Shown here: in pieces, positions 8,188-18,637 of the stretch
How positions within the stretch are numbered: the first letter of the stretch is position 1
How the letters are laid out: each line of letters starts with the position of its first letter
Origin: Pelagophyceae sp. CCMP2097
Lineage: Eukaryota; Sar; Pelagophyceae
Direction: 5' to 3'
NCBI GenBank assembly: GCA_026770575.1
Contig: MU657172.1
Span: forward strand, 1-18,637
Length of the DNA: 18,637 bases
Made by a program: the position numbers and the translations under genes
The notes under the pieces: model-generated
Seen by the model: the letters and a program-made list of their open reading frames with translations, nothing else
What the model was told of the DNA's origin: nothing
Database searches by the model: none

Positions 8188-11100
8188 TTAAGGCAGAAGC
8201 GCGCCCTGGTCGAAGCCGGCCTCGACGGCCGGGAACGTTTGGTCGAAGACCCAGTGGCGTCGGCCGTTGCGCGCGGCGATGCGCAGCGCCGCCTCGGCGC
8301 GCGCGTTGCACGAAATCTGCGCGGCAATCGCGTCATGGGATCGCCCTCGTGGTCACGACTGGCGTGGCTCCCTCTGGCAACCGAGTCGTTTTCGAATCGC
8401 CTGCACCGACAAGGGGGACTCACGCGGTCGCCGTCGGCGTCGAGGCAGCAGTTCTCCTGGCGCCACCACTTGGCCGTGTCCTCGCACTGCGCCGACGGCT
8501 CGACGCACTCTTGGTCCGTCTGGCACGTCTCGCAGGTGCGGTCCGCGCCCGCCGCGCACTGCGACACCTCGTACTCCACTTCGGTGCACGCCGTGCAGGC
8601 CGCGCACTCCGTGTCCAAGACGCCGGTGCAGCCGCCGGCGGCGAAGAAAGGAAAGCCGCAGGGAGTGCACCGCGAGCAGCCGACGTCGGCAAACTCGCCG
8701 CAGTCAGACGTCTGGAAAAACCCGGCCCTGCACTCCACGGAGCACGCTGCGCAGACGGCGTCGTCGAAGGCGTTGCATGCCACCGCGATGTACGCACCGT
8801 CGGCGCAGGCGCAGCTCGGCGGTGAAGAGAATGCAGAATATCGCAGAGACGGGTTGTCCCCGTAATCTTCGACGGCGCCCTCTGCCGCCGCGACGAAAAG
8901 CGCGCCGCCCGCTTCAAGAAGAGCGTCGGCCCTGGCCGAGTCGCAGAGGCCTCGGCATGTTTGGTTGACCGCGTCTGGACTCGCCGGGACCGTGTCTGGA
9001 CTCGCCGGGCAGGCCTCATGCTCGAAGAGCAGGCAGTCGCGCGCCAGGTCAAAGGCCAGCACGCGCGGCGACGGCGACGTCACGGCCGTGGTCGCGTCGA
9101 GCGCGAAGACGGCGCCGAGACGGCCGACGGTGACGAGCGCGGCCTGCGCACTGTCGGCATCGACGGGCTCGTCAAAGTACAGGCGGAGCTCGCCGCCCGA
9201 GTACGTCGCTCTTCGAAGAGCGGGCCCGGTGGTGTCGCAGACCAAGGAGTGGACTCTGAGCGGATCTCGCTGCGCTGCGACGTTTGGCGGCAGCAGCCTT
9301 ACCAAAGGCAGGCCGACGGCGTCCTCGACGGCGCCTTCGTCGGCGGCGATGAACGCCGTCGTGATGCCTATCCGCGCCGTCCTGAGGGCGTCGTGGAGCG
9401 CAGGGCCGGCGGCGAACGTGAGAACGTCCGGGTCCACGGTCGCCAAGCCTTGCGACACCGCCGACGTCGCCTCTGCGAAGAGGCGGACGCAGGCGCCGGC
9501 GCATACGAGGAATTTGGCCATGTCGAGCGTCTCAAGATTCGGGGCTTCTGAGAAGTAGAGAACGAGCTGCCCGGCGTCCATGTCCAAATCGAACCGTTCC
9601 AACGCCGGCCGAGTCGTGTCCGGCACGAAGAAGGCCGCCCTCTGCGCAGTCTTCAAGAGCGGGTTGCCCGACATGTCCTGAAAGCCGCCCGGGACCGCGG
9701 CGAGCCACGTCGAATCCCGGTCCGCGGCGATGAGAGGGCGCGACTGCAGCAGAAGCACATCCTGGCGCGCCAGCGTCACCGTGACCGTCGCGCCCGCGCC
9801 GTAAAAAGAGGCGAAAGAGTCGTCTGCGGCGTAGGCAGGGTCCTCTGCGCCGTACAAAGGCAGCCACTTTTCCAGCGAAGCCGCCCTCGAAATCGTACGC
9901 AGCTGCATCACCGAGCCCGTTGAGCCGCTTTGCAGCGAGAACCGCGTCGCGACGAAGGACCCGAACAAAACCGGCTCTGTGAAGTTGAATGTCAAAGTGC
10001 CTCTGTCGACGTCGATCCAAAACCGCAAGAGCTGAGGCGGCGTCGAGTCGGGCGTGTAGGCCGACGGCGCCATGCCTGCGCCGTCGTAGATGCGCGTCAC
10101 GCGGTTGCCCGCGACATCGCGCGCCGCTTCTGGCTCCATGGTGATGCGAGTCGTGTCGATGCTCTTTGCCAGCCGCGACTCGATGTTTATGCCCGCGCAG
10201 TCGTTTTCGGACAAGGCCACGACCAACGTCTGGCTCGCCGTCGAGTCGGACGTTGCTGAGGCGTACGAGTCCGGGCCGAGGCGGTAGCGCTGGCCCGTGT
10301 CGGCAAAGTCGCTTTCCTGCACCGTCACCGCCGTCGCGTTGAACGAGGCCACGACCATGGGTTCGATGAAGCGCAGCGTCAGCGTGCACGCCTGCAAGTC
10401 GACGTCGTAACTCTCGAAGATGGCGTCCGTGACGTCGGGGAGGAAGCCGTCGACGGCGCGGGCCTATCTTGTCCATGATTTGGGCTCTTTTCTGGAGAAT
10501 GTGCAATTGCATTTTTGGGCGCGTTTTTGGGGGGGCCGCAGCAAGACGCAGGCTCTCTTGCCAGGACTACGGCGTCTGCCGGGTTGCCCGCGCCGGCTGC
10601 GCGGTCGACAAAGGTGCCGAAGTTGAACCCGTAAAACGTGTCGTTGAGGCCCGTCGCGAGCCCGTCGCGTCTCTTCATCTCGTTGAGATCCGCGGCGCCG
10701 AGCTGGATCTGGACCGTCAGCGAGGCGCCCCTCGAGAGCGACAGCGAGTCCGTCAGCGTCCGCCCCGCCGTCTGCGCCGACGCCGCGCCGGAGAACCACA
10801 CTTTGCCCACGTCCGCCTCGGCCGCGCGGACCGGTTCGTCCCAGAGAAACGTCACCCGGCCCGTGTTCATGTCCACTTGGACGCTCACGAGTTTGGGCGC
10901 CGAAACGTCGGGGAAAAATTCGACGGTGGCGACGGGTCCCAGCGCCGAGTCGACTTGGCGAGGCACCGTCTTGAACGACGTCGAGGAGCGCGCAAAGGCG
11001 CTGCCGACGGCGAGGAACGTGTTGGAGGCCAGCGACGCGAGGGGGGCCGCGCCGAGTCCGCCGTCGGCGAGCTTGACTCCCAAAACGTCTTCAAGGCTCA

Positions 11101-14100
11101 GCTGGACGGTGAAGACCACGTCGCCGGCGTCGCCGTAGTCCACCTCTACGGTCGCAGTCGAGTTGGCGGTGAGCGCGTACGCGAACCCGGAGTCTGTGGA
11201 GGCGAGGGAGAGGCTTGTGACGTTGACGGCATGCCGCATCGGGTGATACAGAGTGACCTTCATGGCCCCCGAGTCCATGTCCAGCCGGAACGCCGCCACC
11301 ACGGGCCCCGCCGCCAGCGCCGAGTCCGCAGCGAGGCCCGCCGGCGCCGCAGCGAAGCCGACCTTTTCGAAGGTCGCGTCGACGACGCCCGGCCCCGCGC
11401 CGGCCACGGCCGCGTTGCCGCTCGCGTCTCGGCAGACGCCGCCGTCGTGTTCCAGGTACGCCTTTTCCCCGATGCCGTTTGCGGTCATTCGGGAGGCGTC
11501 TTGGTTTGAGAGGTCGATTCGGACCTCGCATCCGAAGGCGCCCACGGCGCCTGCAGAGTCCGAGAGCCTAACCGACGTCGCGGCGAACGAGTTGACGTTG
11601 CGGAAGACGAGCGCCGAGGCGTTGATCTCCGCCAAGACTGGCTCGTTGAAGTAGAGTCGGACGACGAGATTGGGGACGTCGACCTCAAAGCCGAAGAGGC
11701 GGGGGCCCGTCCGGTCTGGGACGACAAACCTTGCAAGAATGGACGAGCCCCGGGCAAAGTTGGCCGGCGCCGGGAAGGCCATGTCCGCGACGAAGCCCTC
11801 TGCCGCGGAGAGGAACGTCGAGTTCGCCCCCGGTGCCGCGGCGAGGAGCGCCTTGAGAGGCAATAAGTCGCGCCCCAAGACGAGGACCAGCTCCTTTGTG
11901 CCGGCGCGTTGGTGCGACTCGGCCTCGCGCAGCCGCACCTCGCCGTGCGCGTTGCCGAGGAGCATCCTAGACGCGTTGAGCGACTGCGGGTCCACCGGCT
12001 CGCTCAAGTTGAGGTGCACCAAGCCCCGGTCCAGATCCAGACCCCAGGTCTCGAGGTTTGGCGGCCAAGTGTCCTTGACGAAGAGGGCGCGGTAGAGCGC
12101 CTTGTCCAGCGAGAGCATGGCGTTGCCGGGCAGGGCCAGGTCCCTCGCGACGCCGGCGTCGGCGCTGATCCAGTCGCCCGCGCGCTGTGCCTTGACCGCG
12201 TCGACGTCTCGCGCGCCGAGGCGCACGGCCGCAAAGGAGCAGCCGCGGCTCCTGTTCCCCGCCGAGTTGCCGCACTCGGCGTAGACGGCGTCTTCTTCGG
12301 CGACTGCCGAGTCCTCCAGCGCGACGCCCTCTTGAAACTGCATCGCGCCGAGGCGCAGGCCGGAGACGTTGAGCGAGGCGAGGCGCACGGGTTCGGAGAA
12401 GTTGAGGTAGAGCGTTCCCGCTTGCATGTCCACCCCAAAGCCGCGCAGCGTCGGGGCCGTCTGGTCGGGCCTGAACGCACTCGGGTCTAGAGACAGAGCG
12501 ACGTCCTCGAGGCGCCGCGCGACCGAAAGGGGCGACGCCACCGCGACGGAAAACGCCGGCGTCCGCGCGGCCAACGCGTCCACGGCGAGGTACGTCGCGC
12601 GCGCGCGCTTCCCGAGACCAAAGCCGGCACGCTGGAGTCGCCACACGTCGTCCTCCGCGAGCACGATACGAACCTGCGTCTCGCCCCCGACGGCGTCCAG
12701 GGGACGCCTCTCTGCCGTCAAGAGCTGCCACGCCGAGACTTTCGCGTCTGCGTTGCCGAGCGAGACGCCCTCGACAAAGGAGGGCGCCCCGAGGCGGACC
12801 GAGGCGACGCTGGCCCCAGAAAAAGAGACCAAAACGACCTTGGTCGCGTCCAACGCCAGTACCTTTTGCGTTAACGACAGCAAAACAACGCCCGCGTCCA
12901 TGTCCAGCGCAAACCTGAGGCGTCTGTTCAAGGTCTCGATCGACTGAGAGCCACGATCCGGAATACCCACCGAGGGTCGCTCTTCCACGCGCAAACCCGG
13001 GGTTTTCCCCCTTTTCAAACCCCCTTTTCAAACCCGGGTTCAAACCCCCTTTTCAAACCCGGGGTTTTCCCCTTGTCAGGGGCGCGCGTCCACCCGGGGC
13101 GCGGGTTTCTGGCGCCTCGACCTGCGGCCCCAGCATGGTGGCGCGCGCGGCGCCCGGACTGTGCGCCGCGTCACCGCGAAGTTCGTTGCCCGCGGCGTCG
13201 GAAACGGCGGCAAAGGCCAGGGCCAGGAACGAGTCGGCCTGCGTATTCAGCGTCGAGTACGTCGCCCGCGCCTCTGCGTACGCGCCGCTCAGCGCCAGCG
13301 CGACCGTCGTCGAGTACGGCGCGCGCGTCGCCGCCGCGAGGGGCGCGTGGATCGACTCGCCCGGCGGCACGACTCGGACGCCCAGCGAGACATCGTCCAG
13401 ACCGAGGCCGCCCCGCGCCGCCCGAACCGCCGCCTCCTCGGACTGCAGCCGCCACGCCGAGAGGTTGACGCGCTCGTGGTCTATTGGCTCGTCGAAGAGC
13501 GCGTAGAGGATTCGGTTCGTCTTGGAGACGGAGGAGAAGGCAAGCAGCCTCGGCGGCGTAGAGTCGGCGACGTACTTTGCCGCGGGGCCGAACCCGGCGT
13601 AGTCGAAGACTGCGGCGTTGCCGTTGCGGAATACGTCGCTGACGGCGCCTGGATGCAGCGAGAGGAACGTAGACGCCGCGCAAGTGGCCAGGCCGACGCC
13701 TTGCAGCGCCTTGACGGCGTCGAGATCGTCCCGTCCGAGCTTTACAGTCACGTCCCTCAGCACACTGCTCGCCTCCGTCTTGACGGCGTACGAGACGGCC
13801 GTCCCGAGAGCCGCGCTCAGCGTCCGACTCCCGACGCCGTCCGTGAACCTAATTTTCGGATGCACCTCCTCTTCGAGTACGTCATGACTCGTCGACGCGC
13901 CATGGCTCGTTGTTCGGGTGATTCGCCCCCGGCGTGGGAGGACTCTTACGAGTACACGCGACGGTTTGCCGAATCCGATTAGCCGCGTTTGCCTCGTCGG
14001 CGCGGCTTTGGACGAAGCGGACTGGAGAGTGATGCCGTCGACGTCGACGCTCGTCGGGTCGACGACCTCGTCGAAGGTGAGCGTGCACGTGCCGACGTCC

Positions 14101-17100
14101 AAGTCGATGGCCACGGCCACGAGCACGGGCGCCGTCGTGTCCGCAATCTAAGGAGGTCATCCATCGAGTGTGCACGCACGAGTCCCCCAGCGTGCATCAA
14201 GAACGGGGCTTCGTTTTTCCGGCGGCGAAAAAACGCCGTCTTGGAGACGATGTTCGAGGCCTCGAGGCCAAAGGCGATTGCGAGCGAGGCCATCATGTTC
14301 GAGGGCCGCGCCGCGTCGAGCGCCAAGCCGGCGCCGTGCGAGAGGAAGCAGGCGGCCGGAAACCGGCAGAGCGCCGTCGTGGCTTGGACGAGGAGCAAGT
14401 CATCGACGCACAATTTTAAGCGCACGGTGCTGTTGTACGCGTAGGGCGTCTCCGCCGCGAAGCGTGTGCACGAGAGCCTCACCGCCGGCGCCGCGTCGGA
14501 GCGGTCCGCGCTCAGCGTGACCGAGTCGCGCACGGCGTCGACGGAGGAACAGTTGATTGGTTCGTCAAAAGTCAAAACCTACCCAAAAAGTAGTCAAAAA
14601 GTCGCAAAAGTCAAAAAGTCAAAACGTCGCACAAGGCGGGCAAGGGGCTGCCCCGGCCATTGAGCCTCTGGGATGAATCGCTTCCAATGTTGCCACCTGA
14701 CGCGGCCCTCGGACGAGTTGCGCCGTGTTCAGGTCGAGGTAAAAGTCGACGAGGACGGCCGCCGACGTGTCTCGCCGGAGGTGGCGCACCTGCAGCACCG
14801 TCTCCTGGACGGTCGCCGCGGCGCCAAGGGCCACGCCCGCGCCGCAGTCCTCGATGGCGCCTACGTCGAGTGCGCAAAACGTCGCCTCCTGCCCCAGCGG
14901 CGGGCCGCCTTTGATGGCAAACGAGTCCGGCCCAGAGAGCTGGACGGTGAGGACGGAGCCGTCGGCAAACGCGAGCGACCCGGCAGACAGTCGCACTGAG
15001 ACGGTTGCGTTTGCCGCGTGCCGAGCGTCCCGGAGCTCGACTCGGTGCGGGTGCAGCGTCGCGGCGCGCACGGCCTCGTCGAAGGTGAGCACGAGCCTGT
15101 TTGCGTCGAGGTCGAGGTCGCAGTGGAGGAGCGTCGGCGGCGTCGCATCCGCCAAGACGTGCGATGCTCGCAGCGCCGCGTCCGCCGTCCAGTCCTCGAC
15201 CAACGCGTTGGGCCCGACGTCTTGGACCACGTCGCGCGCGAGGCTCTTGGTGGCGACGAGGAACGTCTTCGAGGTGCCGCGGGTCAGCGACGTCTGCAGC
15301 CGCAACGAGGCGACGTCTGAAAGCGTCAGCGTCAGGTCCAGCGCCTGGTGCTTGGACCCGCGCACCACGTCGACCGCCGTCTGCGCCGAGAGCCGCAGCC
15401 GCTCGTCGCCCTTGACCGAGGCCTCGTTGGCCTGGAGAGCGAGGCTTTGTGCGTCGACTTTCAAAGCGTCGACGGGCCCCGAGAAGTGCAAACGCAGCTG
15501 ATTTGTGTCCATGTCGAGGTCGAACCCGACGAGCCGCGGCCCGAGCTGCATCGCCTCTTGCATGGCCTCGAGCGCGTTGCCCGCGACGTCCGAGGCGGCG
15601 CCGGCTTGTCTGCTCCGGAGAAAAGTGTCCGCCTGATTCTGCCCCAGCCGCCTCGAGAGCAAGTCCAAGCGCGTCTCGGCCGAGAGCGCGCAGACCAGAG
15701 TCCGCGAGTCGACGCCGTTCTCGACGGCGACGCCGGCCAGGGGCTGGAGCGAGCCCGGCTCGAGCCGGGCGGACTGCAGCTGCCACGCCGTCGACGACAG
15801 CGTCGCCGCGGCCACGGGCTCGTCGAAGCGCAGCGTCAGCAGCTGCGGCCACGTTCTCGAGTACTCAAAGGCCACGAGTTTGGGCGGCGTCGTGTCCGGA
15901 GTGAACTGTGACCGCGGCCTCCCGAGAAACGGCTCCAGCGCGTTGCCGGCCGCGTCGGCGCCGCCGCTGCCTTTCAGAGCCAAGAACCGTCCGTAGAGCG
16001 GCGCCAGCTTCAGAGCGTCGAGCGTCGAGCGGTGCAGTTTGACCACGACCCGCCGGCTCTTCAAGGCGTTTTTGGCCGGCGCCGAGTACGCGTCCAGCCG
16101 CAGCTCGAGCGCCGCATTGGAGGCTGCGCTCATGAAGACAAAGTCGGACGCGTTCACTGCGCCGAGCGCTTCGTCGGCGACGAGGGTGAAAGTGCCGGCG
16201 TCCAGGTCCAGCTCGAAGCTCAGCAGCTTCGGCCTTGTGGCGTCGCCGGCAAAGGCGCGCGCGCGCACTAGAGGCGCCGCCTCTGAGACCGCTCGGGGCG
16301 GGTAGTCGCCGACCCATCCCTTTTCGGCGCGGAGCCACGTCGTCTGCAGCGCGTCGCCGACGCCGCTCGCAACCTTGAGAGCGTCGAGGTCGTCGGCGTC
16401 GAGGCCGACGTACAGGACTTCGCCGCCGGCAAGGGTCGCCTGCAGCGCGTGCAAGCCGGAAATGCCCAGCTGCGTCTCCCCAACGGCGGAACGCGGGGCA
16501 AAGGCCGCGTTGCCGCCGTTGAGGCCGAGCCTCACTGCGGCGGCGCCCGACGCGGCGCCGCCGACGATTTCGACCTTTTTCAAGTCGAGAGAAGCCGCGG
16601 AAACGGGCTCGTCGAAAAAAAGGGCCAGCACTCCCGAGTCCATGTCCAGCGCAAAGTCGACGAGCTTTGCGGCCTCGTCGTCTGCGAAGACGGCGCAGCG
16701 CACGGCGTCTTTCGAAGTCACCGCGACCAAGGCGTTGCCCCGCGTGTCAAAAACGGCCGCGGCCGCGGCAAAGGCAAAGGCGCCCGCGGCAAAGTCGTCG
16801 GCCGCCAGTTTGACCGCGGCAAAGTCCGCCGCGCCCATGTCCAAGGTGACGATGACGGCCGCGCCGGGCCTCGCGCTCGAGCCGCGGAACTTTTGGGCGA
16901 GGCCTCGCGCGTCCCGGAGCGGCACCTGCGCCGACGCGCCCGCCACGTGCCTCCTCGCCGACTGCAGACCGAACAGAGAGGCGTCGAGCGACGTCGCGTT
17001 GACGGTCTCCGTGAAGGCAAACGTGACCGTGCGCCTCGTCATGTCCAGAGAGCAGCCCTCGAGCTGCGGCGCCGTCTCGTCGGGCACAAAGTCCGACACG

Positions 17101-18332
17101 GGCAGCGCGTGCTTTTTCGGCACTTTGGCGCCAAAGTTCGGCAGCGCGGCGTTGTCGCGGAAGGCTCTCGCCGCCGCCGAGAGGAAGGTTTGTTTGGAGT
17201 TGGCGGCGAGGCGCGGGAGGCGCTTGAGCTCGTCGAAATCGCTTTTGGAGAGGCGGACTTGCAGTATTGCGGCGTCGAGGCCCGCGACATACGAACCGCC
17301 CGGCCCGCCGACGAGCGCGTGGGAGAGGCCCTGGCCTTTCACCGACGAGTTGAGAGCTTCTTGCAGCGTCACGCTTCCGACGTCGAGCTCAGAGGCGTCC
17401 ACCGTCTCCGAGAAGTGGAGCGTCAGCGTGCCGGCGTCCATGTCGAGGTCAAACGCCCGCAGCGCCGGCGGCGTCTCGTCGGCTCGGAAGAGGAAGGGTC
17501 GCCGCCCCTTGAACTCTGACCAGAACGAGGCGGAGACGCCAGTGCCGGCGTGATCGCGCGCCGCGGCGCCGGTGATGGATAAATACGTCAGCTCCTGCGC
17601 CGTCGCCAGCGGCGATCGGGCCTTGATCGCGTCGAGGTTCGCCCCGCCCAGCGAGACGTTGACCCACATGGCCTCCTCGACCGTACACCTCTCGTTGATC
17701 GACGCCGGCTCGCAATCGGCGCCGAGGACGCGCGAGCCCGCATTCTGCAGCTGCACAGACTTGGAGACGTCGTTGATCGACTCGGCCGTCATCAGCAAGA
17801 GGAAATCGAGGTCCGTGCGGCTGCGGTTCATGGGCTCGTCGAAGAGCATGGCGAGGTGGCCACTGTCCATGTCCAGCGCGTACTTGAGGAGCGTCGGCGG
17901 CAGCGTGTCGGGCGTGTACGCCAGGACGTTGACCGCCGAGCGCCGAAACGACCGCGTGCCCGCGACGGACGAGACGACGCAGCCCGCGCTCAGAGTGAGC
18001 CACGTCGAGGCGGCGTCCACGGCGACGTCCGTGCGCCAGAGGATCTCGACGTAGTCTTGCTGGGAAAGAGGCACAAAGACAAAGTTCGACGTGTCCGAGT
18101 CGTCGTAGACGCCGTCGACCATGCCCGTGAGCGTGTAGCGGTCCCGCGGACCGCCGGGCGCCGCCGAGCTGGAGAGCGTGACTGCGCTGGCGTTGAAGCT
18201 GGCGGAGCGGACGGCCGCGGAGAAGCGCAGCGTGAGCAGGCCATGGAACAGGTCCAAGTCAAACGAAGCCAGCGTCAGCGCGCGCGCGACCGGCAGCGCG
18301 CACAGCAGCGCCACGAGGCGCAGGCCGCCCAT
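8188..18332 (-). CDS. Giant secreted 22-module repeat protein with TNFR-like cysteine-rich tail
   Basis: Six exons, 18332-14715, 14578-14249, 14147-13122, 12943-10571, 10463-8424 and 8316-8188, join to about 3,171 residues. Introns are 136, 101, 178, 107 and 107 nt, all phase 0. The start MGGLRLVALLCALPVARA is a classic signal peptide in a good CAGCATGG context; an upstream in-frame ATG at 18389 would put an Arg/Gly-rich stretch before it. The mature chain is 22 diverged modules of about 110-190 residues. Each opens with D-x-T-x-P-x-L, then LDMDxGxLxLxFxEPV, a Leu-Gln strand, an L-x-x-x-D-x-x-x-L-K helix and TFLS...D..GN. The pattern resembles bacterial Ig-like and SwmB/SbsA-type repeats, so I infer a beta-sandwich rod. 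Residues about 2996-3129 form a Cys-rich region with C-x-x-C spacing like TNFR or GCC2/GCC3 repeats. No transmembrane segment follows, so the product is probably extracellular or wall-associated, perhaps in adhesion. The last exon (ISCNARAEAAL...) follows a strong GTGAGT donor. The end could instead be 8037. Confidence 0.85.
8424..8830 (-). other. TNFR-like cysteine-rich domain region
   Basis: This part of the giant gene codes for a segment with more than 20 Cys in about 130 residues, containing repeated C-x-x-C-x-x-C steps (for example TECAACTACTEVEYEVSQC and RTCETC). Spacing is like TNFR or GCC2/GCC3 ephrin-receptor-type repeats, which are disulfide-bonded extracellular modules. It directly follows module 22 and ends at the GTGAGT donor at 8423. 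Confidence 0.75.
12993..13072. repeat. Intronic TTTGAAAAGGGGG / CCCGGG repeat block
   Basis: Copies of CCCCCTTTTCAAAC alternate with AACCCGGGTT palindromes; the 18-base block AAACCCGGGGTTTTCCCC occurs at both ends (12993-13010 and 13055-13072). The block lies inside the predicted 178-nt intron (13121-12944) of the giant gene. Its low complexity contrasts sharply with the flanking exons and supports the intron call. Confidence 0.8.
14563..14630. repeat. TTTTGAC-type repeat across an intron/exon border
   Basis: Read on the minus strand, TTTTTGAC/TTTTGAC/TTTTGCGAC units repeat from 14630 to about 14583, within the 136-nt intron 14714-14579. The downstream exon itself begins GTTTTGACTTTTGACG, coding V-L-T-F-D-E, and belongs to the same repeat family. 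The intron units also give a pyrimidine-rich stretch near the acceptor. Confidence 0.75.
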
Positions 18333-18637
18333 GCTGCGGCCTTTGCTGCGACCAGAGGCCTGCCCTGGCTGCCCAGGCCTGCAGGCCACTACGAGCTGAG
18401 CCTCCCCCTATCGTTATGGGTGGCACTGGAATTTAAAAAGTAATTACAGTATTTCAATTGCGCTGCAATTTACGGTAATTACAGGGAGGCCATTACAAGA
18501 GCGCGCCGGAGGCACACGGAGGACCCGAAGGATACAGCCAAATCCCATTGCAATGCCCACGTAAATAATTGAAATTATTTAACTAATCGCTGAACTTTCA
18601 AATCCTCCTTATCTTTATTTTTATTATTTTATTTCTT
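18333..18637 (-). promoter_or_regulatory. AT-rich upstream flank of the giant gene
   Basis: No gene is seen. GC drops sharply beyond about 18410. The stretch holds two copies of GTAATTACAG (18440-18449, 18475-18484), the inverted repeats AATTGC-GCT-GCAATT (18456-18470) and AAATAATT-GA-AATTATTT (18563-18580), and the palindrome CATTGCAATG (18546-18555). TTTTTAAATT on the minus strand about 100 bases before the start codon is a weak TATA-like candidate. The right end is an A/T run. Confidence 0.5.

Larger units (their letters stand above)
9185..18263 (-). repeat. Array of 22 LDMDxG modules
   Basis: The core of each module lies near + strand positions 18250, 17870, 17443, 17047, 16645, 16205, 15860, 15514, 15108, 14733, 14100, 13520, 12903, 12430, 12033, 11675, 11278, 10868, 10400, 10008, 9580 and 9190. 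Modules 3 (LDMDAGTLTLHFSETV), 14, 15, 20 and 21 are closest to consensus. Modules 7, 12 and 22 have lost the LDMD signature but keep F/Y-x-x-E-P-V/I. At DNA level only the LDMD core stays similar (TCCATGTCCAGCGC recurs on the plus strand), so the array is old. Confidence 0.85.

Noticed and set aside
8401..8423. A 23-nt intron GTGAGT...GTGCAG in the cysteine-rich tail
   Set aside because: Too short for splicing, and it continues into an Arg-rich frame; the next acceptor at 8317 gives a coherent exon.
14148..14179. A 32-nt intron with donor GTGCGT instead of the 101-nt intron starting at 14248
   Set aside because: It would leave about 30 extra, basic residues before the next module; the longer intron restores the usual spacing between TFLS and the D-x-T-x-P start. 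Not excluded.
16375..17553. Long plus-strand open frames opposite the giant gene
   Set aside because: Low-complexity Ser/Ala/Arg composition, and the minus strand has the repeated module motifs throughout.

Overview
The window looks like GC-rich nuclear DNA from a unicellular eukaryote. A marine alga of the pelagophyte or haptophyte type is my best guess, from the compact intron-bearing genes and the very long secreted repeat protein; the lineage is inference. There are no bacterial operons or Shine-Dalgarno patterns, and no tRNA or rRNA genes were recognised. Every gene is split by short introns of about 46 to 178 nt. I placed these by joining reading frames at GT...AG boundaries where protein family motifs continue, so the boundaries are predictions without RNA support.

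Layout, left to right. Positions 1-592 hold no convincing gene, but contain a GGGTCC-rich tract with a perfect 20-bp hairpin and a 21-bp triplicate. Positions 593-1759 (minus) encode a sucrase/ferredoxin-like (Apd1/Aim32-type) thioredoxin-like ferredoxin in four exons, with an unusual hydrophobic hairpin between its two halves. A 250-bp divergent promoter follows. Positions 2010-4873 (plus) encode an 813-residue protein with three or four cyclic-nucleotide-binding domains and no effector domain. A 20-bp minisatellite lies just after its stop. Positions 5148-7287 (minus) encode a GT11-like (alpha-1,2-fucosyltransferase-like) glycosyltransferase in four exons, tail-to-tail with the cyclic-nucleotide gene.

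A 750-bp intergenic block (7288-8036) with lower GC contains two perfect inverted repeats that share one centre. Positions 8188-18332 (minus; possibly ending at 8037) encode one giant secreted protein of about 3,170 residues. It has a signal peptide, 22 diverged beta-sandwich-like modules built on an L-D-M-D-x-G ... F-x-E-P-V core, then a TNFR-like cysteine-rich tail. Its exons are all separated by phase-0 introns, three of the first four of them at module borders. The AT-rich tail 18333-18637 is its upstream flank and carries several small palindromes.

The four genes have no obvious single pathway. The giant protein carries N-glycosylation sequons at one repeated position in its modules and lies beside a glycosyltransferase gene, but a functional link between them is speculation. 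The giant module array is the most striking content; the concentric palindrome and the membrane insertion in the ferredoxin-like protein are the next best leads.
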